Positions 21,020 to 29,214 of a stretch of DNA of 29,337 nt are shown one piece after another. The position numbers and the translations under genes are program-made. The notes below the pieces were generated by a model. That model was not told the DNA's origin, searched no databases, and saw only the letters and a list, made by a program, of their open reading frames with translations. Positions within the stretch are counted from its first letter, which is position 1; each line of letters opens with the position of its first letter. Source of the stretch: a virus; IMG/VR virus record IMGVR_UViG_3300029258_001841, positions 1-29,337 of that record; one strand, given 5' to 3'.

Positions 21020-22419
21020 CAGATACTCAGGCCACCGACAAAGTAGTAGCAGAGAAGGAGCGAGTCGCAGTCTGGAAACCCCGCGAATATCGGCAGTACA
21101 TCCATCTCGCGAGCCAAGTCAAAAAGAATATTAAGGCGCTTCTGAATGTTCAATCGGACCCTCAGACGGCGCACGATATTTGGGCGTCCATCTACCAGTA
21201 CATGCCGAATCCCGATAACATCCTCGCCATCGCCGGACAGACATCAATCGAGTTCTATGACTCAATGATGGATAGCGATTCATACCTCACCGGATTAATC
21301 GGCATCAGGAAGGATGCGGTCACCGGGCTACCTTGGACTATCGTCCCGGTAAGTGATGACCCCGCCGATGAAGAGCTCGCGGAGTGGGTCGATGAGCAGC
21401 TAAGAAATATCGAGGAGTTCGAGGATGACATGGAGGAGTTGCTCGGTGCGATAACTACCGGGTATGCAGTCAGCGAAATAATGTGGGCGATGAAAGAAAA
21501 CCGAATCGTCCCGGTCGAACTCCTGTCACGTCGACCTTCGCGATTCGTGTTCGGTTATGATTACGAGTTGCGCCTCATCACGAAAGAGAACTGGTTCGGG
21601 GAGGAAGTGCCGCCGAATAAATTCATCGTGCATCGGAATCGGAAGCGGTATGAGAATCCCTACGGTATCAGTGCCTGCCGCTCCGTTTACTGGCCTTGGC
21701 ATTTCAAGCACCACGGCTTCCAGTGGTGGATAATCGCCGCCGAGCGGAACGCTGTGCCTACCCCGCATGGGAAGTATCCCGCTGACTGGGACAATGACCA
21801 GCAGGATGATTTATTCGAAGCTCTGCTCGGCTTCCAGAACGATAATGCAATCATCACAGCGGAAGGGACGGAGCTTGATTTCTTCCAGACGAAAACCGAC
21901 CCGCAACTCAACGAGAAGCTACGGGATGCCTGTAATGAAGAGCTCGCGTGGGGAATCATCGGGTCTACTCACTCGACCGGGACAGGCTCCAAAGGTGGTG
22001 GCTCTTACGCCCTCGCTTATGAGCACGGCACGGTCCGGCAGGATATACTCGAGCGGGACTGCCGCCGATTGATGTCGACTATTAATAAGCAGCTCGTCGA
22101 ACCGATGATAATCCTTAACTTCGGCGAACAGCGCGAGTATCCAAGATTCAAGCTGGAATACGAGCCGCCGGGTGACCGCGAGCTGGAAATGAAAATCACG
22201 AGCGAAGCGGTGAAGATAGGGATGCAGGTCGATGAGATTGATGCCGCCGAGCGGACCGGAGTAAAGCTCGCAGAGCAAGAGAGCGATGCAATCAAGATGC
22301 CGAGCCCCGCGGGATTATTTGGTAGTGGGAATAGTCAGGAGGAGGAAGAGGAAGAAGAGAAAGAGGAAGTTCCCGAGCTCAGAAATAAATACTGGGACTG
22401 GCCTTTGAAGATGCGATGA
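21016..22419 (+). CDS. Portal protein, DUF935 (Mu gp29-like)
   Basis: 467-aa portal with GTG start overlapping terL (GTGA). DUF935 features include SDSYLTGLIGIRKDAVTGLPW, a WA/ISEIMW-type block (GYAVSEIMWAM), HRNRKRYENPYG, and the FKHHGFQWWIIAAERNAVP helix. The dodecameric ring forms the DNA entry vertex. The C-terminus carries an acidic run (QEEEEEEEKEE) before the last helix. Next to a MuF gene as in Mu-like heads. Confidence 0.9.
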   Translation: MTDTQATDKVVAEKERVAVWKPREYRQYIHLASQVKKNIKALLNVQSDPQTAHDIWASIYQYMPNPDNILAIAGQTSIEFYDSMMDSDSYLTGLIGIRKDAVTGLPWTIVPVSDDPADEELAEWVDEQLRNIEEFEDDMEELLGAITTGYAVSEIMWAMKENRIVPVELLSRRPSRFVFGYDYELRLITKENWFGEEVPPNKFIVHRNRKRYENPYGISACRSVYWPWHFKHHGFQWWIIAAERNAVPTPHGKYPADWDNDQQDDLFEALLGFQNDNAIITAEGTELDFFQTKTDPQLNEKLRDACNEELAWGIIGSTHSTGTGSKGGGSYALAYEHGTVRQDILERDCRRLMSTINKQLVEPMIILNFGEQREYPRFKLEYEPPGDRELEMKITSEAVKIGMQVDEIDAAERTGVKLAEQESDAIKMPSPAGLFGSGNSQEEEEEEEKEEVPELRNKYWDWPLKMR

Positions 22420-24080
22420 GGCAGGAACGGACCCGCATACAGGATAATATGGCGCGGTTGGAGGATGCCGCGCTGAACTTCGGCGAGGAACCGATGAAGG
22501 AAACGCTCGCTCCTTACCTCGCATGGATTCGGGAGCAGACGAGTTTCGATGCAATTATAAGGGATGCCAGAACCCGCGCACTCGACCGGAAGCCGCTCGC
22601 TGAAGCGCTTACCACTATTTTATTTTGGGGTTACCTTTGGGGATACCATGACCTATTTTCCGACCGGAGAGCTCCGACGGATTTGAAGCGGAAACGGACG
22701 GTACTCGGAGTTTTCAATATCGAAAAACGCCTCGCGACCCAAACCATTACCGCTCAATATAAACCTCTCCCGCCAGAGGAAGCCATCCAGATATTTTATA
22801 TGCGGGAAATTATGACCCGCGAGCAGTTCGATGAACTCCTCGATAAGTACGCTCGGCGGGAAGCGTTCTTCGCGACCAATGTAACGCTCGATAATATCGA
22901 ACGCGTCCTGTATCCGGCAGCACTTGAAGCGCTACAGAGCGGCACTACCCTTCGTGACTTCCAGCGGGAAGCGGGAGATTTCCTGATGAGCCGGGCACAT
23001 ACCGAAACGGTATTCCGGACGAATATCATGAATGCTTATAACTCGGGTCACATGGATGGGATGTATGACCCATTGGTGGAGGATTTGATTCCCGCCGTTC
23101 AGTTCGTGGCAATCATCGATGGTCGCACTACCGAAATATGCCGGATGCTACATGGTCAGGTTATCATGAAATATGAAGCGGCGAGCGCGGACCTCATTCC
23201 TCCGCTCCATTATAATTGCCGTTCGACGGTGATACCCGTATGGGTAGATGAGTATAAAGGCCTGACGAAAGGCGATATCTTCGACCCGGGCGTTATCTAT
23301 GCTGACGCTAACGCCCCGCTCCCGATGGAGGGCTTCGGCGCTTGGCGACCACTGATTAATCGTAATCCCGGCTATACGATTTGGCCTCCGCTTCCCACCA
23401 CTCCCACTCCGGCTCCAGCGCCTGAACCCGCTCCGACCCCTGCAACAGCACCTGAACCAGCACCGACTCCCGCACCAAGGCCAGCGAATGCTATCGCTGA
23501 AAATCTTCCGCTCAATACTGATGAAGCGGTGTTCGATGTATTACCGGGATACAGTAGGGAAATGCAGAGCGACATGAATCGGATGCTCAAACGAATTGCG
23601 GAGCATGATAAGGAAGCCGGAAGATGGTATAACGCGGAAGGATTACCGATAACGAAATATAAGAATGGTGAGAAAGGTGTCGTCAATATGCCTCGACCGG
23701 AACATTATAATTTTATCAATTCGAATTCATGTATCAGGGTTCATTCGCATCCCAGCGGAGGTAGTTTTTCAGGTAGGGATGTCAATCTATGCTGCTGGGA
23801 AAGAATCGAAGGCACATCCGTCGTCGTCGGTGAAAGGAATGTTTACGTGCTTGAGTTCCTCGAAAGGCCGGAAGGATTCCCGGCAAATATGGAGAAATAT
23901 TATGACAGTATCGAAAAGGCGGTAGATGGGATATTGCATGACCCGGAATTCATAGCGAGAAGCAAGGCGCATGGTCTTGATTTCATTGAACATACCATCG
24001 CGGTTCTGGAGAAGTATGTAGAAGAAAATCCCGGCTGCTTCAGATATACTTATTTCCCGAAGGAGGCGTTTGGACTATGA
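22416..24080 (+). CDS. MuF-type minor head protein fused to a JAMM/JAB-like domain
   Basis: 554-aa protein. Residues about 20-155 are helical; about 160-290 form the Mu gpF/SPP1 gp7 domain (FRTNIMNAYNSGHMDG, FVAIIDGRTTEICRMLHG, IPPLHYNCRSTVIPV). A Pro/Ala-rich linker spans about 325-362. The C-terminal domain contains VHSHPSGGSFSGRD: H443, H445, S452 and D455 fit the JAMM metalloprotease pattern HxH-x6-SxxD, one residue tighter than usual. MuF proteins often carry toxin or enzyme tails, and this may be one delivered with the head. The catalytic Glu cannot be placed with certainty. Confidence 0.8.
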   Translation: MRQERTRIQDNMARLEDAALNFGEEPMKETLAPYLAWIREQTSFDAIIRDARTRALDRKPLAEALTTILFWGYLWGYHDLFSDRRAPTDLKRKRTVLGVFNIEKRLATQTITAQYKPLPPEEAIQIFYMREIMTREQFDELLDKYARREAFFATNVTLDNIERVLYPAALEALQSGTTLRDFQREAGDFLMSRAHTETVFRTNIMNAYNSGHMDGMYDPLVEDLIPAVQFVAIIDGRTTEICRMLHGQVIMKYEAASADLIPPLHYNCRSTVIPVWVDEYKGLTKGDIFDPGVIYADANAPLPMEGFGAWRPLINRNPGYTIWPPLPTTPTPAPAPEPAPTPATAPEPAPTPAPRPANAIAENLPLNTDEAVFDVLPGYSREMQSDMNRMLKRIAEHDKEAGRWYNAEGLPITKYKNGEKGVVNMPRPEHYNFINSNSCIRVHSHPSGGSFSGRDVNLCCWERIEGTSVVVGERNVYVLEFLERPEGFPANMEKYYDSIEKAVDGILHDPEFIARSKAHGLDFIEHTIAVLEKYVEENPGCFRYTYFPKEAFGL

Positions 24081-24181
24081 AAGAGCCGCCAGCGATTCCC
24101 ATCGATGATAGTAAGCTCGAAGAGCTGAAGAAGATTTATGAGTCCGGAGAGTCGGAAGAAGAAAAAGAAAAGCCGGAATAA
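24077..24181 (+). CDS. 34-aa acidic microprotein
   Basis: ATG 24077 overlaps the MuF stop (ATGA), with AAGGAGG 10 nt upstream. MKEPPAIPIDDSKLEELK leads to an Asp/Glu/Lys-rich tail. Overlap and ribosome site argue for translation. Possibly a small head accessory peptide; function unknown. Confidence 0.5.
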   Translation: MKEPPAIPIDDSKLEELKKIYESGESEEEKEKPE

Positions 24182-24192
24182 TCATCACGCAA

Positions 24193-24366
24193 ATGGACAG
24201 CGATTCGTATAAAAAGCTTGAGGAAGCGAAGAAGCTTTTACTCGAAAAAAATCTGTCAGAGCTTGACAAGATGCGAGTCCGAGTAGTATCTTGCAAAGTA
24301 GAAACACATCCGAAGTACGGTCCGCAATGCTCGATAATCCTGCAAGCGGACCGAAATAAAAAGTAG
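24193..24366 (+). CDS. 57-aa hypothetical protein
   Basis: ATG 24193 opens MDSDSYKKLEEAKKLLLEK, a charged amphipathic helix, followed by RVRVVSCKVETHP and QCSIILQADRNKK, short strands with two Cys. There is no good Shine-Dalgarno, so expression may depend on coupling with the gene before it. Weak call, based on an uninterrupted frame that fills the gap. Confidence 0.4.
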   Translation: MDSDSYKKLEEAKKLLLEKNLSELDKMRVRVVSCKVETHPKYGPQCSIILQADRNKK

Positions 24367-24441
24367 CCAGTCCCGGTAGCTCCGGGTGGAATAGCGAAAA
24401 GACCCACGTAGGCACTCTTATCAGGGTGTCTTTCGTCATTT
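24367..24441 (+). promoter_or_regulatory. Structured leader with competing hairpins before the capsid genes
   Basis: GGCACTC (24411-24417) pairs with GGGTGTC (24424-24430) with two wobbles, followed by tttcgtcattt, a terminator-like shape. The same 3' arm extended (24424-24435) also pairs with CGAAAAGACCC (24395-24405), excluding the first stem. The next gene's ribosome site (24442-24446) follows directly. Attenuation or processing is possible; not demonstrated. Confidence 0.35.
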
Positions 24442-24452
24442 AGGAGAAACCA

Positions 24453-25778
24453 ATGCGACAAGTCTGGATGGAAATTCTACGACCCGGACATTGGAACGAC
24501 TGGGATTTTCCAGCCGATTATCTCCGCGAGCTTCAGGCTTCATACGACCCCGATGTGAGGGAAGCCCCGATAACTCAGGGACACCCGCATCCGCTCGGTG
24601 AAGAAAAACCCGCTTACGGCTGGGTGAAGAAACTTGAGCTCCGTCCTTTCGGCGATGACCCTGATGTGGATGACATCAGCGTGTGGGCTCTGGTCGAACT
24701 CGGTGAGGAAGCCGAAGGATGGATTGAGGAGCGGAAGTTTCCGAAGCGGTCTGTAGGTATCTCCGAAGATTCCCCATACCCCGGCATCCCTTATCTGAGT
24801 CATGTCGCCTTGCTCGGCGCATCGAATCCGGCGGTATCTTCGCTGACCGAAGTCGAGCTCGCTCAGGGATTCATAAGCGACGGGATGCTCTGTCTCGCTC
24901 AGGTGAGCGGAGCGGATAAGACACTGGTATGGGAAAGCAAAGATAAAGAGTACTGGTATCGGGTGAAGGACCCGAGTCGATTCAAGGATGATTCATTCCG
25001 GAGCAAGAGTATCACGTCTGGAGTCCGCGCAGTAATGGGGAAGCTGAAGCCGGAGTATGTCCCGGAAGGTTCCAGCGCTGACTCGATGCATATACAATCG
25101 CTCCGATTCGATAAGGAAAAATTTGACCTCGCCAAAGCGAAGGCGTGGGTCAAGGACCATAAAGGAGAGTTATCCCAAATGGCTGATGAAAAGACGTTGC
25201 AAGCAGTCGAAGGGGAAAACAAGACTCTCAAAGCCGAAGTAGATGAGCTCCGAAAGCAGCTTAACGAGAATCACGATAAGCTGGCTACGGAGAAGGAACG
25301 GGCTGAGAAAGCCGAGCGTGAACTGCGGGAGCAGGAACTTATCCGACTGGAGAGCAAGTACGAGCATGAGCTCAAGCAGCTCACCGAGAACGGTAACGGC
25401 GCTCCCGCTTACATCGAACTCGGAGTGCACAAAGCTCTCCGGGCGATGGACGCATCGGATATCTCAGTCGAGCTCAACGGGAAAAGTACCCCGGCGAGCG
25501 AAATCATCATGTCGGCGCTGAAGTCTGTTCCCAAATTCATTGAGCGTCGAGAAGTCGCGGGTGACACGACTATTAAGTCGGGAGAAGATGGCCAGCCTGA
25601 CCCTCCCGGCAATGACCGTTTTGCCCTCGCCATGAAGAAGTACTCGGATGAAGGCGGCAAAGTCGATGGACTCGACGTGAAAGCCCTCACCGATAAACTC
25701 ATGGCTGAGGACAAGACGCTCGATATCAAGTCGGCTACCCTCAAGGCTTCCAAGATGCTCGCCGGAGGTGCACGATGA
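24453..25778 (+). CDS. Prohead protease/scaffold (Mu gpI-like)
   Basis: 441-aa protein with GGAG 7 nt before the ATG. Residues 1-150 match the Mu-type head protease block: WNDWDFPADYLRELQASYDP, APITQGHPH, AYGWVKKLELR, FPKRSVGIS and HVALLGASNPAV. A Glu/Lys coiled coil (about 240-310) and a helical tail would be the scaffold, released by self-cleavage as the capsid matures. Mu makes the scaffold from an internal start of the same gene; the ATG at about 25180 (MADEKTLQAVEGENK), preceded by GGAGAG, would do the same here. The serine/histidine pair is not assigned with certainty. Confidence 0.8.
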   Translation: MRQVWMEILRPGHWNDWDFPADYLRELQASYDPDVREAPITQGHPHPLGEEKPAYGWVKKLELRPFGDDPDVDDISVWALVELGEEAEGWIEERKFPKRSVGISEDSPYPGIPYLSHVALLGASNPAVSSLTEVELAQGFISDGMLCLAQVSGADKTLVWESKDKEYWYRVKDPSRFKDDSFRSKSITSGVRAVMGKLKPEYVPEGSSADSMHIQSLRFDKEKFDLAKAKAWVKDHKGELSQMADEKTLQAVEGENKTLKAEVDELRKQLNENHDKLATEKERAEKAERELREQELIRLESKYEHELKQLTENGNGAPAYIELGVHKALRAMDASDISVELNGKSTPASEIIMSALKSVPKFIERREVAGDTTIKSGEDGQPDPPGNDRFALAMKKYSDEGGKVDGLDVKALTDKLMAEDKTLDIKSATLKASKMLAGGAR

Positions 25779-26215
25779 CCGATTACGAAAGCCCTTATAT
25801 GAAAGACCGAGGGCATAAGTGCAAGAAGTCCGCACAGGGCATGGGGAAAGAGTTCGTAGCCGGAGGAACTATCGTCGCTGGAACTTTCGTGAAGTTCTCA
25901 GGAGCTGACGATATCACCGTCGTCACCTGCGGAGCGAAAGGTGCGCTCATCGGAGTAGCGATGAATGACGCTACGGTCGGTCAGGACGTGATGGTCCAGA
26001 TGGACGGATATCATTGGATTATCGTCGGGACAGCGGCAGATCTCGCTCCCGGCGACTGGGTCGAATCCGATGCGAACGGCATGGCTGTCGAAATGGATTG
26101 CGGAGGCGGAGATTCATTCCTCGGCGGATACGTATTATCTACGCCGACGGATGACGAAGATTGCGTCTGCATGAAGATTCAGCCTTGCCCGCTGTGCGAG
26201 GAACAGAGAGGATAA
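25775..26215 (+). CDS. Head decoration protein (DUF2190-like)
   Basis: 146-aa protein, ATGA overlap with the protease gene. VAGGTIVAGTFVKFSG, GALIGVAMNDATVGQDVMV, DLAPGDWVESDANG and GGYVLSTP are typical of the DUF2190/gpD-like beta-rich proteins that sit on capsid three-folds. The C-terminus adds CVCMKIQPCPLCEEQRG, four cysteines that could bind metal and are unusual for the family. It contains the window's only GATC, in an AGATCT at 26038-26043. Confidence 0.75.
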   Translation: MTDYESPYMKDRGHKCKKSAQGMGKEFVAGGTIVAGTFVKFSGADDITVVTCGAKGALIGVAMNDATVGQDVMVQMDGYHWIIVGTAADLAPGDWVESDANGMAVEMDCGGGDSFLGGYVLSTPTDDEDCVCMKIQPCPLCEEQRG

Positions 26216-26228
26216 GGAGTGATAATCG

Positions 26229-27212
26229 ATGAGTAGCGGACAAAGCAATCCTACCGTCGTCACCGTTCACATCAACGCGGCGCTGACCAATTTCATGGTC
26301 CAGCTTATGAGCGGCGGTCCGTTCATGGTCAACGAAGCATGGCCCGTCATTCCTGTAAAAAAGGAATCGGACTATTACTTCGTCGACAACGACCGCGGCT
26401 ACCTCAACCCGAAGGGTCCGGATACCTTCCGGGCTCCCGGCATGGTCGCTCAGAACTATGACTTCGACGTTACTCGTGGCTCATACGAGTGCGTTGAACA
26501 TGCGCTGAAGCGACCCGTCGCCGACCGTATTCGGGAGAACGCCGATGACCCGCTCAAGGGCGAGCTTGACGCGGTGGAAAAGATGTGTCATGCAATCAAT
26601 CTCAAGTTCGAGATGGAGTTCCATGATGCGGCCTTCACCATCGCAAACTACGCAGCGAGCCAGATAGTCGTTGCGACCGCGCCGTGGTCGAACACGGTAA
26701 CCTCAACTCCCGAGCAGGATATCGACCTTGCTAAGCTCGCTGTCGCAGAAGGCAGCGGAGTAGCTCCGACGGATATGATTATTCCCGAGCATATCTATCG
26801 CGAGCTCAAGGTCCATCCGGATGTCGTCCAGTACATGACGGCTCATGCTCAGGCCGTGAATCGGCTCCAGACCGGACAGCTCCCGCTCTATCTCTACGGG
26901 CTCCGGGTCCATGTACCCGGCGTTATATGGGATGAGGCGAACCCCTGTCAGGACGCGGAAATCTCTCAGCTTTACGATGATTGCGCCGTCGTCGTTTTCT
27001 ATAAGGACCCGAGTCCGGGCTTGCAGACCGCGACGTGGGGCGCTCAGTTCCGTCATATCAGGAACGGCGAAGGTCCGTGCCGCGTCAGGACATGGCGCGA
27101 CGAACCCGCCGAAGCTACCGTTACGGAAGCATCGGTGATGAATCATCCGAAGGTCGTAAACGCTTACGGCGCGGCTATCATCACCGGACTCTGCGATACC
27201 GGAACTTCTTAA
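26229..27212 (+). CDS. Major capsid protein
   Basis: 327-aa HK97-fold-type major capsid candidate, with AAGGAGTGATAATCG upstream of ATG. After decoration and protease genes this is the expected place. Features include ALTNFMVQL, FMVNEAWPVIPVKKESDYYF, RADRIRENADDP-type spine helix (KRPVADRIRENADDP), a P-domain with MIIPEHIYRELKVHPDVVQYM and a GLRVHVPGVIW strand. Codons look highly regular, as for an abundant protein. The family is the large one with YFVDNDRGYL-type N-arms. Confidence 0.85.
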   Translation: MSSGQSNPTVVTVHINAALTNFMVQLMSGGPFMVNEAWPVIPVKKESDYYFVDNDRGYLNPKGPDTFRAPGMVAQNYDFDVTRGSYECVEHALKRPVADRIRENADDPLKGELDAVEKMCHAINLKFEMEFHDAAFTIANYAASQIVVATAPWSNTVTSTPEQDIDLAKLAVAEGSGVAPTDMIIPEHIYRELKVHPDVVQYMTAHAQAVNRLQTGQLPLYLYGLRVHVPGVIWDEANPCQDAEISQLYDDCAVVVFYKDPSPGLQTATWGAQFRHIRNGEGPCRVRTWRDEPAEATVTEASVMNHPKVVNAYGAAIITGLCDTGTS

Positions 27213-27237
27213 TCCATCTGAAAAGGAGCGGATAGTT

Positions 27238-27825
27238 ATGACTCGATTACAGAAATGCCAAGCAGTTACAAGAATCGGAATGACGAAAATAGCCGGGATG
27301 CGAAATATCAGGAAGCCGAGGACCGTCGGAGAGATTTTCGAGATGGACCTCGATAACCCGAGGGAGAAGCAGGCTTACTATCATCTCCTCGCTCACGGCG
27401 CAATCAAACCGATTGGTGAACCTGTAACGAACGCTGTCATAAAAGACAAGGATGCCGGAGAGGTTAATGCTTTTCCGGCATCCTCTGTCTCCCCTATACC
27501 GGAGGAAGCCGAGTATGTCGAGGAGATTTCCGAAGCGCCAGAATCTGAAACGACTGAACCCGTCGGCGGTCCACTCGAGGAATCGCCGGATGAATCAGAA
27601 GTAGAAGAGCGGGTGATTGGTCCCGGAACCGCGCTTAGTGAACTCATGGACCTCGAAGAGATGCGGTCTTTCACCGAAGAGGAAATCGACACCCTCAAGC
27701 GAATCGGCATCGCGACGATTTTCGACGTGAGTAACAGGACCGATGCCGAGATTAAATCGGTGCGCGGTGTCGGAGCGAAGAAGGTCCAGATACTCCGGAC
27801 TCTTAACGAGATGTACGGAGGTTAA
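27238..27825 (+). CDS. Helix-hairpin-helix protein downstream of the capsid gene
   Basis: 195 aa with AAAAGGAG upstream of ATG 27238. The first 60 residues are basic (RNIRKPRTVGEIFEMD); the middle is an acidic disordered linker. The last 45 (LKRIGIATIFDVSNRT, IKSVRGVGAKKVQIL) form a double helix-hairpin-helix DNA-binding unit. Proteins of similar place and build are common in phages between capsid and connector. Role unknown, perhaps DNA contact at the portal. Confidence 0.7.
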   Translation: MTRLQKCQAVTRIGMTKIAGMRNIRKPRTVGEIFEMDLDNPREKQAYYHLLAHGAIKPIGEPVTNAVIKDKDAGEVNAFPASSVSPIPEEAEYVEEISEAPESETTEPVGGPLEESPDESEVEERVIGPGTALSELMDLEEMRSFTEEEIDTLKRIGIATIFDVSNRTDAEIKSVRGVGAKKVQILRTLNEMYGG

Positions 27826-27826
27826 C

Positions 27827-28042
27827 ATGGCAAGATATCTGACCCTTCAAGACCTCCATACCGGGTGCAGCCGAAAGCCGAGATACCTTCATCCGAAAGG
27901 TGTCGTGCTCGACTTCGACCCCGAAAATCGACGAGTGATAACATGGGTTAAGCAGGAGAAAATCCGGCGTGTGCCGGATAGTACTCCTTTGACTGACCCG
28001 GCTGAAGTGAGAAAGAAGATGATGAGGTTAATTAGGGGATGA
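27827..28042 (+). CDS. Hypothetical 71-aa basic protein
   Basis: ATG 27827 (MARYLTLQDLHTG) with GGAGG 6 nt upstream; a longer frame into the HHH gene is rejected. Small, basic and beta-rich (GVVLDFDPENRRVITWV), ending KKMMRLIRG. Overlaps the connector gene by 4 nt. Placed between the capsid-associated gene and a head-tail connector, it is probably structural or assembly-related. Family not recognised. Confidence 0.6.
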   Translation: MARYLTLQDLHTGCSRKPRYLHPKGVVLDFDPENRRVITWVKQEKIRRVPDSTPLTDPAEVRKKMMRLIRG

Positions 28043-28770
28043 CCCGAAACATCGACAATCGATACACGACTATCGAGCGGCTTATCCTGACGGCTGGCGA
28101 GCAGCAGCTTTCCGATGTCTGCGACCCGACCGGAGCGAGCGATATCGATGCGGCGAATGTCCAGCAGAAATTGCTCGATATGATTTTTCAAGCGAGCCGC
28201 GAAGTCGATGCTTATCTCATCAAGTATATGACCTGCCCGATTGCTGAAGTAATAACGGAGCTGACAGTCGGGACGAGTATCACCATGACGAACGGCTCTC
28301 CGGCGGTTGTGGGAGTCGGCACACTTTTCCTGACTGAGCTCGAAGAGGGCGACGAGATATTCCTTCCCGATGACGAGGATTACTGGTTCGGTGTAGTGGA
28401 TTCCGTAACCGATAACCTCAATCTCATTCTGAAGTACGATTACAATGGCGATACGGTAGCGGCGGCGACAGTGGCGAGCAGGAGGCGAATCACTGTCCCG
28501 CCGTGGCTCGAAATCCATACCCGGAATTACACGCTCTATAATCTCTGGCGGCGGCGTGGTCGGATGAATGAGAATAATCCGTACTACGAAGATAAAGAGG
28601 ACAGCCGTCGAGCGTTAAAGGACTTCCAGAGCTCGAAGCAGAAATTCGATGATAGCGGGACGAAGCGAAAACATAATCCGGTCCAGAGCGAGAAAACTTT
28701 CGATGACCGGGTGATGACCTCGACGACGCTGACGAAGTATGTCAGTCCCGACTTGGATTATCCACCGTAA
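28039..28770 (+). CDS. Head-tail connector, DUF1320 (Mu gp36-like) with inserted beta domain
   Basis: 243-aa protein. Residues 1-73 and 151-200 form the DUF1320 connector: LLDMIFQASREVDAYLIKYMTCPI, then VPPWLEIHTRNYTLYNLWRRR. Between them sits an about 75-residue insert (TVGTSITMTNGSPAVVG, VGTLFLTELEEGDEIFL, VVDSVTDNLNLIL) with the strand pattern of the small phage beta-barrels seen in tail-fibre and baseplate proteins. A normal DUF1320 is about 130-150 aa, so the insert explains the size. Confidence 0.75.
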   Translation: MTRNIDNRYTTIERLILTAGEQQLSDVCDPTGASDIDAANVQQKLLDMIFQASREVDAYLIKYMTCPIAEVITELTVGTSITMTNGSPAVVGVGTLFLTELEEGDEIFLPDDEDYWFGVVDSVTDNLNLILKYDYNGDTVAAATVASRRRITVPPWLEIHTRNYTLYNLWRRRGRMNENNPYYEDKEDSRRALKDFQSSKQKFDDSGTKRKHNPVQSEKTFDDRVMTSTTLTKYVSPDLDYPP

Positions 28771-28773
28771 ACG

Positions 28774-29214
28774 ATGGGCGTAAGATTAAAATGGGAAGAT
28801 AAAGATGGACTCCAGCTCGCAATTAAAAAGGCGAGCGCTCCACCTAACTCCCGGATACTCGCGGCAATCGCGCTCCGGATGCGGGGAATGCAGATACAGC
28901 ATTTTCTCAACGAGGAAGATTCATCCGGTAAGAGATGGGCTCCGCTGAAGTCATCGACTATCAGGCGGAGACGCGCCGGAGGGAAGGGAGTCAGAATCCT
29001 TCAGGATACCGGACGGCTCCGCGCTTCTATCGTCAGATTCAGCGACAGGAGTAACGCCATCGTCGGGACCAATGTTATCTATGCACCTACCCATCAATTC
29101 GGGCGGGGAAGCATTCCCGCTCGGGAGTTTTTGTATCTTACGGATTCCGAACGGGTTGAGCTCGTCGAATTCGTCACAAATGAAATACTGAAACCGTTCT
29201 CCGGTAAAAATTAA
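28774..29214 (+). CDS. Virion morphogenesis / tail-completion protein (Mu gpG-like)
   Basis: 146-aa protein of the phage_tail_S/gpG type: ALRMRGMQIQHFLNEED, then WAPLKSSTIRRRRAGGKG, ILQDTGRLRASIV, AIVGTNVIYAPTHQFGR and IPAREFLYLTD, all in the usual order of the family. It joins tails to heads or finishes the tail end in Mu- and P2-like phages. Four-base gap after the connector gene. The ribosome site is weak. Confidence 0.85.
   Translation: MGVRLKWEDKDGLQLAIKKASAPPNSRILAAIALRMRGMQIQHFLNEEDSSGKRWAPLKSSTIRRRRAGGKGVRILQDTGRLRASIVRFSDRSNAIVGTNVIYAPTHQFGRGSIPAREFLYLTDSERVELVEFVTNEILKPFSGKN

Noticed and set aside
23392-23490. Short tandem repeat as a possible mobile or CRISPR element
   Set aside because: It is the Pro/Ala linker coding region of the MuF protein with irregular units, in frame and without spacers.
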